A stretch of 64,000 bases of DNA from Alphaproteobacteria bacterium. GTDB taxonomy: Bacteria > Pseudomonadota > Alphaproteobacteria > UBA828. The notes beneath the pieces are model-generated. The model was not told where the DNA came from. It did not search any database and was given only the letters and a program-made list of their open reading frames with translations. How positions within the stretch are numbered: the first letter of the stretch is position 1; each line of letters opens with the position of its first letter. Position numbers and translations under genes: made by a program. The DNA is taken from the NCBI GenBank assembly GCA_022823305.1, contig JAJDXK010000044.1, positions 1 through 64,000 on the forward strand. Direction: 5' to 3'. Below, piece after piece: positions 39,244-47,781 of this stretch.

Positions 39244-40047
39244 ATGGACCGGCAAGCGGCGGCACGGGGCGGCGCGCTCCTCTGGGAGGCCTGGCAGGAG
39301 GGGACGCAGATCGCGGCACTCCCCGGCGACTGCCGGCCGCAGACGCTCGACGATGCCTATGCCGTGCAGGCGGGGCTGGCGGCGAGCGCGGGCCTGCGCC
39401 TCGCCGGCTACAAGATCGGCGCCACCAACGCGCAGGTGCAGGCGCGCTTCGGCGTGGATGCGCCCTTCTCCGGCCGCCTCTTCAGGGAATACGTGGACGA
39501 GAGCCCGCTCCGCGTGCCGGCCGGCGCGGTCAACTTCCATGCCATCGAGGCGGAGTTCGACTTCGTCATGGGCCACGCCCTGCCCCCGCGCGCGGCACCC
39601 TACACGCGGGACGAGGTGCGGGCCGCGGTGAGGAGCGTCCACCCCGCCATCGAGGTGCCGGATTCGCGCTATGCGGACTGGCTCTCCATGCGGGCGGAGG
39701 ACCTGATCGCCGACAACGCCATCGGCTGCCTGCTCTGCGTCGGGCCGGCGGCCGAGGGCGGGCTCGACCACGACCTCGCCGGCCAGCAGGTGATCGTGCG
39801 CATCGACGGCGAGGTGGTGAGCGAGGGGGCGGGCAGCAACGTGCTCGGCGACCCGTGGAACGTCATGGTCTGGCTCGCGAACCAGCTCAGCGCACGGGGC
39901 GATACGCTGGAGGCCGGCCACGTGGTCACGACGGGAAGCGCGGCGGACGTGGTGCAGTGCAGGCCGGGCGACACGGTCACCGCCGAGTTCGGGCCGATAG
40001 GCACCGCCGAGGTACACTTCGAGAAGCAGGGGAGGGACGAGCGATGA
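39244..40047 (+). CDS. 2-oxopent-4-enoate/2-oxohept-4-ene-1,7-dioate hydratase family (HpaH/MhpD-like)
   Basis: 267 residues of the FAH-related hydratase fold. AGYKIGATNAQVQARFGVDAPFSGRLF contains the substrate loop. FHAIEAEFDFVMG has the metal-binding Glu pair (xExEF). VHPAIEVPDSRYADW and GDPWNVMVWLANQLSARGDTLEAGHVVTTGSA form the C-terminal core. In meta-cleavage pathways this enzyme hydrates the dienoate before aldolase cleavage, so it fits as HpaH with the class II aldolase that follows and the hpaBDG-like genes upstream. It overlaps the aldolase gene by 4 bp. Confidence 0.85.
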   Translation: MDRQAAARGGALLWEAWQEGTQIAALPGDCRPQTLDDAYAVQAGLAASAGLRLAGYKIGATNAQVQARFGVDAPFSGRLFREYVDESPLRVPAGAVNFHAIEAEFDFVMGHALPPRAAPYTRDEVRAAVRSVHPAIEVPDSRYADWLSMRAEDLIADNAIGCLLCVGPAAEGGLDHDLAGQQVIVRIDGEVVSEGAGSNVLGDPWNVMVWLANQLSARGDTLEAGHVVTTGSAADVVQCRPGDTVTAEFGPIGTAEVHFEKQGRDER

Positions 40048-40832
40048 GCACATCCGCAGCCAGACTGGCGGCCGAGGCCGCCATCCCGAACGAGCCGGCG
40101 CCCAGCGAGGCCGAGCTTCGCGTGCAGCTCGCCGCCGCCTACCGGCTGGTCGAGCACTTCGGCTGGAACGAGTCGATCTACGGCCACCTGACCGCGCGCG
40201 TGCCGGGGCCGGAGCGGCACTTCCTCATCAACCCCTACGGCCTCCGCTACGGCGAGGTGAGGGCGTCGAACCTGGTCAAGATCACCCTCGCGGGCGAGAT
40301 CGTGGGCCACAGCGACTGGCCGGTGAACGTCGCGGGCTACGCCATCCACGGCGCGATCCACGCGAGCGCGGCGGAGGCGCACTGCGTCATGCACACCCAC
40401 TCGCCCGCCGGCATGGCGGTGGCGGCGCTGGAGTGCGGCCTGCTGCCCATCAGCATGGACGCGACGCTCTTCCACGGCACCCTCGGCTACCACGACTACG
40501 AGGGCGCGCTGGTGAGCGAGGACGAGAAGGCGCGGCTGGTGGCGGACTTGAGCGACAACCGCGCGCTCATCCTGCGCAACCACGGCCTCGTGACCGTGGG
40601 CCGCACGGTGGCGGAGGCCTTCCTCTACCTCCACCGGCTGGAGACCGCCTGCCGCACCCAGGTCGACGCGCTCGCCATGAACAGCGCGCCGGCCCTCGTG
40701 CCCGACGAGATCGCGGCCAAGTCCGCCCGCGAGGTCGACGACTTCTGCCGCCACGAGAGCGACATCGGCGCCCTCGAGTTCGCCGCCTACATGCGCATGC
40801 TGGACGAGATGGATGCGGGGTACAGGGAGTAG
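40044..40832 (+). CDS. Class II aldolase/adducin family protein
   Basis: 262 residues. It contains the adducin/aldolase II head GWNESIYGHLTARV, FLINPYGLRYGEVRASNLVKI, the zinc-binding His pair in AHCVMHTHSPAGMAVAALECGL and the later His in LILRNHGLVTVGRTVAEAFLYLHRLE. It could be the aldolase step of the aromatic pathway, though the HpaI enzyme of the classic pathway is from a different family, so this is a substitution or an unrelated sugar/organic-acid aldolase. It is translationally coupled to the hydratase. It is the last GC-rich gene before the AT-rich island. Confidence 0.83.
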   Translation: MSTSAARLAAEAAIPNEPAPSEAELRVQLAAAYRLVEHFGWNESIYGHLTARVPGPERHFLINPYGLRYGEVRASNLVKITLAGEIVGHSDWPVNVAGYAIHGAIHASAAEAHCVMHTHSPAGMAVAALECGLLPISMDATLFHGTLGYHDYEGALVSEDEKARLVADLSDNRALILRNHGLVTVGRTVAEAFLYLHRLETACRTQVDALAMNSAPALVPDEIAAKSAREVDDFCRHESDIGALEFAAYMRMLDEMDAGYRE

Positions 40833-40961
40833 ATGTAGCTCACATCTGTGCGACAATAGCCATAACAACAACATTACCACGTACACTTTCCACGCAGAAG
40901 AAGAAACACTTACTACCTGAGGGTATACTGTCTACTGTCTCCGCCTCGAACTCATCAGACT

Positions 40962-42062
40962 CTAAGTTCGCACTTGCTTCGGCGCGGCAAAGAACCAAAG
41001 GATAACCTCGAAATACTCAACGTACCTATGCTGCCAAATATCTGAACGCACAAATTGGTGAAATCTACCTAATGTGTCAGGTGACTTAAGAAAGACCTCT
41101 ATCACTCTCTGGCCGAAACCAGCTATATTAACGTGCTCCATAGCGTCCCTATCGCACTCTAACTGCCGTTCAATCCAAGACAGCACTTCTGCGGACATCT
41201 TCCCCCTCGCCGCCTTTCTCACCAAATCGCTTCCACAGATACCACACTTTATGTCAAAATACCTCCAGAACTCATCTTGAAAGCGCGCTTCGCCCGCACG
41301 CAACACAATATTATCCAGCTCCGCGAAATTCGCGTAACCCTGACAGCCTGGCATCTCGCGAAGTAGACTATACGGAATATAGTTTTCAGCCTCTCTACCA
41401 ACTGTGGCCAGCGCAATACCGATAAAGCAATCACCGTCGCCAGTCACATCCCCATTTCTTTTCTCATATTCGCGAAGGACGCGAATTGCCGAGCTTGACA
41501 GCTGGTCCATAGGCGCCAACTTATCGTGATCCACTACACACACCACAATACCACCACGCCGAAGCTCCGCCTCAAACACCCGAGGAATTCGTGAGCCTCC
41601 CCCATGTACCATTTCGAACTTGTAACTGGGAACATCCCCCAGCTTTTGATTCTCAGCAAGTAAGTGCTCATAGAACCGTCCATCCACATCAATATCCTCA
41701 ACAATAAATCGCGTTTCCGCCAACAAATATTTCATCCTCAACAACTGCACATGACCGATAGAAAAAACTCGTTCATTCTCCAATCCAATTGCCTGGTTCC
41801 CAATCACCACACTCACATAAACCCGACTGTTGCTTACCAAACAATGTCGAACCGCGTGTTCTTCCCCAATTCTTTGAAGATGCTCACAACTTTGTCTCGA
41901 CAGCGGCAGGTTTTCTGCAGCCCACCGACACACACTTCTGGTTGCAACAAAAAAATGCCGTCCCTGCCGATCTGCTTCGATTAGCGCTGAAAATACATTT
42001 TCTAACTCGCGGTTGTCCAAAGCAACCAGCTGTTCAGCGGCAGCTTGAAAGTAAAAGATCAT
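40962..42062 (-). CDS. TOPRIM/DUF4435-like putative nuclease, partner of the DUF3696-like ATPase
   Basis: 366 residues, AT-rich codons. After about 115 residues of helical/beta N-terminal sequence, a TOPRIM-like core is visible: TRFIVEDIDVDGRFYEHLLAE with catalytic-type Glu122 at the end of a strand, then KFEMVHGGGSRIPRVFEAEL (the GG-loop seen in DUF4435/OLD-type proteins), then GIVVCVVDHDKLAP with the DxD pair Asp178/Asp180, and ATVGREAENYIPYSLLREM resembling the conserved xEN motif. CGIC (residues about 285) is a lone cysteine pair. The start overlaps the ATPase stop (ATGA), so the two are one operon. The fold is inferred from motif order; the function would be a DNA or RNA nuclease activated by the ATPase. 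Confidence 0.65.
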   Translation of the reverse strand: MIFYFQAAAEQLVALDNRELENVFSALIEADRQGRHFFVATRSVCRWAAENLPLSRQSCEHLQRIGEEHAVRHCLVSNSRVYVSVVIGNQAIGLENERVFSIGHVQLLRMKYLLAETRFIVEDIDVDGRFYEHLLAENQKLGDVPSYKFEMVHGGGSRIPRVFEAELRRGGIVVCVVDHDKLAPMDQLSSSAIRVLREYEKRNGDVTGDGDCFIGIALATVGREAENYIPYSLLREMPGCQGYANFAELDNIVLRAGEARFQDEFWRYFDIKCGICGSDLVRKAARGKMSAEVLSWIERQLECDRDAMEHVNIAGFGQRVIEVFLKSPDTLGRFHQFVRSDIWQHRYVEYFEVILWFFAAPKQVRT

Positions 42063-43666
42063 CGATCTGAGTATCGAAAGAATCCGTAGGGCCAGTTCTT
42101 GAGAGCGCCTTTATTGTCATAGCTTGAAAATCGCACTTCTGTTGGCGTGCTTAAATCGTCGTGTGCTGAAAATATAACGATTTGTATAGCATCAGAATTG
42201 ACCTTTCCCTGCTCTACTAGCTCTCCAAGCCGATTAATCAATGCTTCGCTATGGGTTTCGATAATAAAGCTTGTCTTTCTACGTCTCGGCAAACTGCTCT
42301 TCTCATTTCCGATAACATACGCAAAGACATCCGCCAGCTTTGCCTGATGAGCCGGATGCAAATGGAGTTCAGGCTGTTCAATTGCGAGAGTACGGGGTCC
42401 GCTTCTCTGTCTATAGAGCCCCACCGATCTGGAGCGCCCGTGAGTTGCCCACCAGATTATGCCCAATACAGGCAATATCTGTGAAACTCCATAACCAGTG
42501 TCAGTTACGTTAATGGATTTTTCTTTTGCGTGCAGATGAATGCTAATGTGCCCGCCAGAACGATGTACCTTTACGCCATACCCAAACAATTCTCCAACCC
42601 AAGTTGAGAATTGCTGTAGCTCCCAAGGTGAAAGAGACGCTAAGAACATTGGAAAATTCGCCCCGTTGGGCGCAATTTCAGACACTTCCAATTCCTGCTT
42701 CCGATAGTAGCGTTCGCTTGCTGCGCGAACCGGTCCCAAGTAGTTGACATTGAGAAAATACTCTGTTAATTGTTCCTGAAAGACCTCAAGGGCCGCGAGT
42801 GCGCGAGCTAGCCTATGAATGGATATTGTTTCTTCTTTAACTATAGTTGGAGTGGGTGAAAGGATTTGTGAGTATAACCTCCTAAAAGTTTTGGTTCGGG
42901 ATGTCCCCATGAGTTGTCTGATGGAATGCTCATCAAGAGTTGCCTGAGAGAGTACTCGCTGCGCTTCTGTCCATAATGTATCTTTTCCAATGCGACGTGT
43001 TGCCCAGCGGCGGAACGTGTTGACCAATGCGTCGGCAAGTACCTCTTGCGATGACGAAGGCCTAACAGGGGGAGTATCTTTGGATGATCTTCTTTGAATG
43101 AATATGGGCTGTGAGAAGAGGCTTCTATTTGTGGCGCGAATATCAAATTTCTTTGAGATATGTTCGACAGAGTTACCGTTAACGGTGATCGCTCCGTGAA
43201 CATTTGAGCGCATTCGAAAATCAATCTGTACTTCTATTTTTTCGCGCGGGATACTTATTTCCAAAAGTTGCATAACGGTTTCATCGCCTCGGGCGCCGAT
43301 AACGCTACGCATGGACACAGTGTCGAACTGAATAGGTTCTTGATACCAATAGTAGCCGCGTGAGGCGAAGTATGTGGGACGCTCCTTGCCTTCAATGTTA
43401 TGAAGTGTAAAGCGGAACGCTACTTGATTTGCTGTATCGTTGTCACCTAGAGCGGAGGTTAGATCGCCGAAGTCAACCAAGTCGCCAAACCAAAGGATGG
43501 GTGCACTACTGCGGATTTCGAGGGATTGACGAATTAGTGGAAATGATCGTAAGAAAGTGCTCTTTCCAGCACTGTTGCGCCCGACGAGAAGTGTAAGGGG
43601 ACGTAGTTCGACATCTGGAATGTTCTTTAGCCTTCTAATGTTTTCTACGGCGTATGAGAGTCGCAT
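42059..43666 (-). CDS. AAA/ABC-type ATPase, DUF3696-like (defence-type OLD/AriA/AbiLi class)
   Basis: 535 residues beginning MRLSYAVENIRRLKNIPDVELRPLTLLVGRNSAGKSTFL; Walker A GRNSAGKST is at residues 29-37. The ATPase head is split by a long insert (about 70-380), as in RecF/OLD/AAA15 proteins. The signature-like TDTGYGVSQILPVL is at 388-401, Walker B LAIEQPELHLHP at 427-438 and the FIIETHSEALINRL motif at 467-480. The end NWPYGFFRY (524 on) is typical of DUF3696 proteins. It is co-transcribed with the TOPRIM-like protein at 40962-42062. ATPases of this type pair with nucleases in several anti-phage systems. The role here is inferred from that pattern and from AT-rich island placement. Confidence 0.8.
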   Translation of the reverse strand: MRLSYAVENIRRLKNIPDVELRPLTLLVGRNSAGKSTFLRSFPLIRQSLEIRSSAPILWFGDLVDFGDLTSALGDNDTANQVAFRFTLHNIEGKERPTYFASRGYYWYQEPIQFDTVSMRSVIGARGDETVMQLLEISIPREKIEVQIDFRMRSNVHGAITVNGNSVEHISKKFDIRATNRSLFSQPIFIQRRSSKDTPPVRPSSSQEVLADALVNTFRRWATRRIGKDTLWTEAQRVLSQATLDEHSIRQLMGTSRTKTFRRLYSQILSPTPTIVKEETISIHRLARALAALEVFQEQLTEYFLNVNYLGPVRAASERYYRKQELEVSEIAPNGANFPMFLASLSPWELQQFSTWVGELFGYGVKVHRSGGHISIHLHAKEKSINVTDTGYGVSQILPVLGIIWWATHGRSRSVGLYRQRSGPRTLAIEQPELHLHPAHQAKLADVFAYVIGNEKSSLPRRRKTSFIIETHSEALINRLGELVEQGKVNSDAIQIVIFSAHDDLSTPTEVRFSSYDNKGALKNWPYGFFRYSDR

Positions 43667-44183
43667 CGTAATGTCCTATGGTTTCGCGCGGGGCACCTAA
43701 GCGTTGATGTCAAAAGTGAAAGCCAATAAGGGGGAGTGCCGGCGACGAAGCAGCGAGGTCAGTAGAATAGGGGTTGATGGGCTTGAATGCAAAGGAATGT
43801 GCCATTGGGAAGGACGAGAGAGGTTGGGGCGAGAGTGGACTGGGGAGAACGAGGGGAAAGCTGTGTGGAAGACGGGTGATGAACAAGCGGCTAGGGTCAG
43901 GCCGGGGGTGCTCTGGAGTTACCAGATGTTTTCAGTAGTGGAGACGGTCGGCTAATGTGCCACCGTAGTCGGCTCAGTACAAGGTCGCAGGGGAACCGTC
44001 ACGCACTTGCATGCCCGCGCTGCTTAGGAGGGCGAGCGACTCGTGTAGCGGGCGCACGACCCTGCGGGCCTGCGCGACCCCTTCCCCCCTCGCCCCCTTC
44101 CTCGACCCTTGACCGGGGGCGCGTGTAGGGTCATGTGAGGGGAGAGGGGGCCGGAGGGCGCCGGAGAGCACGGAGAGCGCGGC
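43667..44183. other. Gap between the ATPase gene and thrC: leftward promoter region and purine-rich tract
   Basis: The first roughly 90 bp should hold the promoter and ribosome-binding site of the ATPase gene (TAGGAC lies about nine bases before its ATG). Positions about 43720-43960 are strongly purine-rich on the plus strand. An 83-residue open frame there (MMSKVKANKGECRRR) has no recognisable domain and an odd composition, so I do not call it. From about 44000 the host GC-rich composition resumes, with small inverted stretches such as CCCCTTCCCCCCTCGCCCCC. No clear promoter for thrC was found. Confidence 0.45.
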
Positions 44184-45599
44184 TTGCGCTACATCAGCAC
44201 GCGGCAGAGCGGGGGGCGCACGGTCTCGTTCGAGCACGCGCTTCTTCGGGGCCCCGCGCCGGACGGCGGCCTCTACCTGCCGGAGCACTGGCCGGCGCTC
44301 GACGCAGGCACGCTGGAGGGCCTGCGCGGCAAGCCTTATGCCGAGGTCGCCGCCGCCGTCATGGCGCTCTTCACGGGCCGCGCCTTCTCCCGCGCGCGCC
44401 TGCGCGAGATCGCGGCGGAGAGCTACGCCGGCTTCGACCATCCCGCCACGGCGCCGCTGGTGCAGCTCGGGCCGAACCTCTGGCTGCAGGAGCTCTTCCA
44501 CGGCCCCACGCTGGCCTTCAAGGATTTTGCCTTGCAGATGGTGGGGCGGATGCTGGACGCGGCGCTGGCGAGGCGCGGGCGCACGGCGACGATCCTCGCC
44601 GCCACCTCGGGCGACACCGGGGCCGCCGCCATCGAGGCGTTCAGGGGCCGCGACGCCGTGTCCATCGTCATCCTGCACCCGGCGGGCCGGGTCTCGGAGA
44701 TGCAGCGCCGCCAGATGACCTGCGCGCCCGAGCCCAACGTCCACAACGTCGCCATCGCCGGCGACTTCGACGACTGCCAGGCGCTTGTTAAGGCGCTCTT
44801 CGCCGACGCCGCGCTGCGCGACGAGGTCGGGCTCGCCGCCGTCAACTCCATCAACTGGGCCCGCGTCGCGGCGCAGGCGGCCTACTACGTCCATGCGGCG
44901 CTCGCCCTCGGCGCGCCGGGGCGGCCGATCAGCTTCACCGTGCCCACCGGCAACTTCGGCAACGTCTACGCCGGCCACGTCGCGCGCCAGATGGGCCTCC
45001 CCGTCGAGCGGCTGGTGGTGGCGACCAACCGCAACGACATCCTCGCCCGCTTCGTCGAGAGCGGGCTCTACGCCAGGGGCCGGGTGCACAGGACGCTGAG
45101 CCCGAGCATGGACATCCAGGTGGCGAGCAACTTCGAGCGCCTGCTGGCCGACCTCTCGGGCCGCGACGGCGCCGCGGTCCGCGCGTTCATGGACAGGCTG
45201 GCGCGGGACGGCGTGTTCCAGCTCACCGGCGCCCGGCTGGCCCGGGCGCAGGCCGCCTTCGCCGCGGGCCGCGCCGACGACGAGGCCTGCCTCGCCACCA
45301 TCGCGGACGTGTGGCAGGCCACGGGCCGGATGATCGACCCGCACGGCGCCGCCGGCGTCCACGTCGCCCGGCGGCACGCCTCGCCGTCGGCGCCGATGGT
45401 GTGCCTCGCCACAGCCCACGCCGCCAAGTTCCCGGACGCCATCGAGCGCGCCATCGGCATCCGCCCGGCCATGCCGCCGCGCCTCGCCCGGCTCGCGGCC
45501 AGTCCTGAGCGGGTGACGGAGCTGCCGGCCGATGTCGCGCAGCTCACGCGCTTCGTCCGCGACCGCGTGCACGCGCCGCAGCGGGAGCGCGTCGCATGA
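44184..45599 (+). CDS. thrC: Threonine synthase
   Basis: 471 residues, the long fold-type II form. The start is the TTG of LRYISTRQSGGR, read as Met and equal to the family's MKYISTRG, eight bases after GGAG; no ATG or GTG fits better. PLP lysine motif HGPTLAFKDFALQMVG, ATSGDTGAAAIEAFRG and TVPTGNFGNVYAGHVARQMGLP (phosphate loop) are present. It converts O-phosphohomoserine to threonine. It overlaps the M16 peptidase gene by 4 bp, a common alphaproteobacterial order (thrC followed by a processing-peptidase-like gene). Confidence 0.95.
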   Translation: MRYISTRQSGGRTVSFEHALLRGPAPDGGLYLPEHWPALDAGTLEGLRGKPYAEVAAAVMALFTGRAFSRARLREIAAESYAGFDHPATAPLVQLGPNLWLQELFHGPTLAFKDFALQMVGRMLDAALARRGRTATILAATSGDTGAAAIEAFRGRDAVSIVILHPAGRVSEMQRRQMTCAPEPNVHNVAIAGDFDDCQALVKALFADAALRDEVGLAAVNSINWARVAAQAAYYVHAALALGAPGRPISFTVPTGNFGNVYAGHVARQMGLPVERLVVATNRNDILARFVESGLYARGRVHRTLSPSMDIQVASNFERLLADLSGRDGAAVRAFMDRLARDGVFQLTGARLARAQAAFAAGRADDEACLATIADVWQATGRMIDPHGAAGVHVARRHASPSAPMVCLATAHAAKFPDAIERAIGIRPAMPPRLARLAASPERVTELPADVAQLTRFVRDRVHAPQRERVA

Positions 45600-46855
45600 A
45601 CGTGCAGATCGCGACGCTCGCCAACGGGCTCCGCGTGGTGAGCGACCCGGTGGGCCACCTCGAGACCGCCTCCCTCGGCCTCTGGATCGACGTCGGCGCG
45701 CGCTGCGAAAGCGAGGAGACCAACGGCATCTCCCACCTGCTGGAGCACATGGCCTTCAAGGGCACCGAGCGGCGCAGCGCCCGCGACATCGCCGAGGAGA
45801 TCGAGGCGGTGGGCGGCCACCTCAACGCCTACACCTCGCGCGAGACCACCGCGTACTACGCCAAGGTGATGAAGGAGGACGTGCCGCTGGCGCTCGACCT
45901 GCTGGCCGACATCCTGCAGCACTCGACCTTCGATTCGGACGAGCTGGAGCGCGAGCGCGCCGTGGTGATCCAGGAGATCGCGCAGGTCAACGACACGCCG
46001 GACGACCTCGTGTTCGAGCGCTTTCAGGAGACTGCGTATCCCGATCAGCCCATCGGCCGCAGCATCCTCGGGCCGCCGGAGCAGGTGGGCCGCTACACGC
46101 GGGACGCGCTGTCGGCCTACATGGATGCGCACTACCGCGCCCATCGCATGGTGCTGGTGGGCTCCGGCCGCATCGAGCACGAGGCGCTGGTCGGCGCGGC
46201 CGAGGCCGCCTTCACCGCGCTCCCCGCAGGCGCTGTGGAGGCGTCGGCGGCAGCGGTCTACGGCGGCGGCGACTGCCGCATGACGCGCGACCTGGAGCAG
46301 GCGCACCTGGTGGTGGGCTTCGACGGCATCGCCTACGACGACGACGACTTCTACACGCTGCAGGTGCTGTCCACGCTGCTCGGCGGCGGCATGTCGTCCC
46401 GCCTCTTCCAGGAGGTGCGCGAGCGCCGGGGCCTCGCCTACTCCGTCTTCACCTTCGCCTCCAGCTACGCCGACGGCGGCGTCTTCGGCGTCTATGCCGG
46501 CGCCGGCGAAGGCGACCTCGCCGAGCTGGTGCCGGTGGTGGCGGACGAGCTGGTCAAGGTCTGCGAGGCGGTGGGCGACGACGAGGTCGCCCGCGCCCGG
46601 GCCCAGCTCAAGGCCGGGCTGCTGATGTCGCTGGAGAGCACCCAGGCGCGGGCCGAGCGCCTGGGCCGCCACATGCTGCTCTTCGGCCGGCCGCTGCCGA
46701 TCGCCGAGATGATCGAGCGCGTCGACGCCATCGACGCCGATGTGGTGTGCCGCACCGCGCGCCGCATCCTGCAGGGCGGCCGGCCCACGGTCGCAGCGCT
46801 CGGCCCCATCGACGGGCTGGAGAGCCATGACGCGATCTGCGCCCGCTTCGCCTGA
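45596..46855 (+). CDS. M16 family zinc metallopeptidase (processing peptidase-like)
   Basis: 419 residues with two homologous halves, the typical M16B bacterial length. The inverted zinc motif HLLEHMAFKGT (HxxEH) is near residue 46, with the third ligand Glu in RERAVVIQEIAQVNDTPDD. The second half carries GGGMSSRLFQEVRERRGLAYSVFTFASSYADGGVFGVYAG. It is related to mitochondrial processing peptidase beta and bacterial PqqL-like enzymes and probably degrades peptides. It begins in the thrC stop (ATGA) and runs 29 bp into the TusA gene. Confidence 0.92.
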   Translation: MNVQIATLANGLRVVSDPVGHLETASLGLWIDVGARCESEETNGISHLLEHMAFKGTERRSARDIAEEIEAVGGHLNAYTSRETTAYYAKVMKEDVPLALDLLADILQHSTFDSDELERERAVVIQEIAQVNDTPDDLVFERFQETAYPDQPIGRSILGPPEQVGRYTRDALSAYMDAHYRAHRMVLVGSGRIEHEALVGAAEAAFTALPAGAVEASAAAVYGGGDCRMTRDLEQAHLVVGFDGIAYDDDDFYTLQVLSTLLGGGMSSRLFQEVRERRGLAYSVFTFASSYADGGVFGVYAGAGEGDLAELVPVVADELVKVCEAVGDDEVARARAQLKAGLLMSLESTQARAERLGRHMLLFGRPLPIAEMIERVDAIDADVVCRTARRILQGGRPTVAALGPIDGLESHDAICARFA

Positions 46856-47117
46856 GACGGCTTCCGACGCGCCGCCCCGCGCGCGAGCGGACGCGGACGA
46901 GACGCTCGACGTGCGCGGGCTCGCGTGTCCGCTGCCGGTGCTCAAGGCGCGCAAGGTGCTGAAGCGGCTCGCGCCCGGGGCGACGCTTGCGGTGCTGGCG
47001 ACCGACCCGGCCTCGGTCATCGACTTCCGGCACTTCTGCGAGACCACGGCATTCGAGCTGCTGGGCTGGCGCGAGGATGCCGGCACCTATTCCTTCAGGA
47101 TCAGGACGCCCGGCTGA
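46827..47117 (+). CDS. TusA/SirA-family sulfur carrier protein
   Basis: 96 residues. After a short hydrophilic N-terminus the TusA fold has the catalytic motif TLDVRGLACPLPVLKARKVL, with the sulfur-carrying Cys in CPLP. TDPASVIDFRHFCETTAFELLGW is the second helix-strand unit. TusA-like proteins accept sulfane sulfur for tRNA thiolation or molybdenum cofactor chemistry. The start ATG lies inside the M16 peptidase gene and the stop overlaps the start of the acetyltransferase (TGATG), so the four genes thrC to GNAT are tightly coupled. Confidence 0.9.
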   Translation: MTRSAPASPETASDAPPRARADADETLDVRGLACPLPVLKARKVLKRLAPGATLAVLATDPASVIDFRHFCETTAFELLGWREDAGTYSFRIRTPG

Positions 47118-47722
47118 TGGCCTTCCTCCGCCCGGCTGACGATTCCGCGCGCGAGGCGGCGCTGGAGACGCGCGCGCTCTACCTCCGGCCGCCGCAGATG
47201 CGCGACTGGCGCGCGTGGGCCGAGCTCCGGGCGCTCTCGCGCGAGTTCCTCAGCCCGTGGGAGCCGACCTGGCCCTCGGACGCACTCACCCGCGGCGCCT
47301 TCCGCCGCCGCATCCGCCGCCAGCTCCGCGACGGCCAGGACGACATCGGCTACGCCTTCTTCCTCTTCCGCCGCGCCGACGACGCGCTGCTCGGCGGCGT
47401 GACGCTCAGCAACGTGCAGCGCGGTGCGGCGCAGTCGTGCAGCGTCGGCTACTGGATCGGCCGGCCTTTCGCGCGGCAGGGCCACATGAGCGAGGCGCTC
47501 GCCGGCCTGCTCGGGCACTGCTTCGGCCCGCTCGGCCTGCACCGGGTCGAGGCCGCGTGCATGCCGGAGAACGAGGCGAGCCGGAGGCTGCTGGAGAAGT
47601 GCGGGTTCCGCTGCGAGGGGCACGCCCGCGCCTACCTCAGGATCGCCGGCGCCTGGCGCGATCATCTGCTCTATGCGGCGATCTCGCCGCGCGACCGGGC
47701 CGCCGCCCGGCGAAGGGACTGA
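47117..47722 (+). CDS. GNAT family N-acetyltransferase, RimJ type
   Basis: 201 residues. The fold is shown by LYLRPPQMRDWRAWAELRALSREFLSPWEP, GYAFFLFRRADDALLGGVTLSNVQRG, SVGYWIGRPFARQGHMSEAL (acetyl-CoA loop, Q/RxxGxxxE-like) and HRVEAACMPENEASRRLLEKCGF, the signature of RimJ/RimL ribosomal-protein alanine acetyltransferases. It modifies an N-terminal amine of a ribosomal or other protein. It follows the TusA gene without a gap and ends facing the YqgE gene. Confidence 0.9.
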   Translation: MAFLRPADDSAREAALETRALYLRPPQMRDWRAWAELRALSREFLSPWEPTWPSDALTRGAFRRRIRRQLRDGQDDIGYAFFLFRRADDALLGGVTLSNVQRGAAQSCSVGYWIGRPFARQGHMSEALAGLLGHCFGPLGLHRVEAACMPENEASRRLLEKCGFRCEGHARAYLRIAGAWRDHLLYAAISPRDRAAARRRD

Positions 47723-47781
47723 GACAGGCGGCTCGGGCGACTCTGTATTTCGCGCGCACGACCTTTCGGGCGTGTGCGACT

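Larger units (their letters stand above)
40833..43980. mobile_element. AT-richer genomic island carrying an ATPase-TOPRIM gene pair
   Basis: From just after the class II aldolase stop to about 300 bp before thrC, composition drops from about 70 percent GC to clearly below that, with many A/T runs and codons unusual for the neighbours. It holds two leftward genes that overlap by 4 bp and nothing else convincing. No integrase, transposase, tRNA or direct terminal repeat was found, so its boundary and transfer mechanism are unknown. The call of a transferred element is inferred from composition and cargo. Confidence 0.55.

Noticed and set aside
43704-43955. 83-residue open frame between the ATPase gene and thrC
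   Set aside because: No ribosome-binding site, odd Arg/Lys/Glu/Gly composition from a purine-rich tract and no recognisable domain.
40833-44183. Calling the pair exactly PARIS, Gabija or OLD
   Set aside because: GajA/OLD carry the TOPRIM on the ATPase itself, no UvrD-like GajB is present, and PARIS identity needs profile matches to AriA and AriB that cannot be made by eye.
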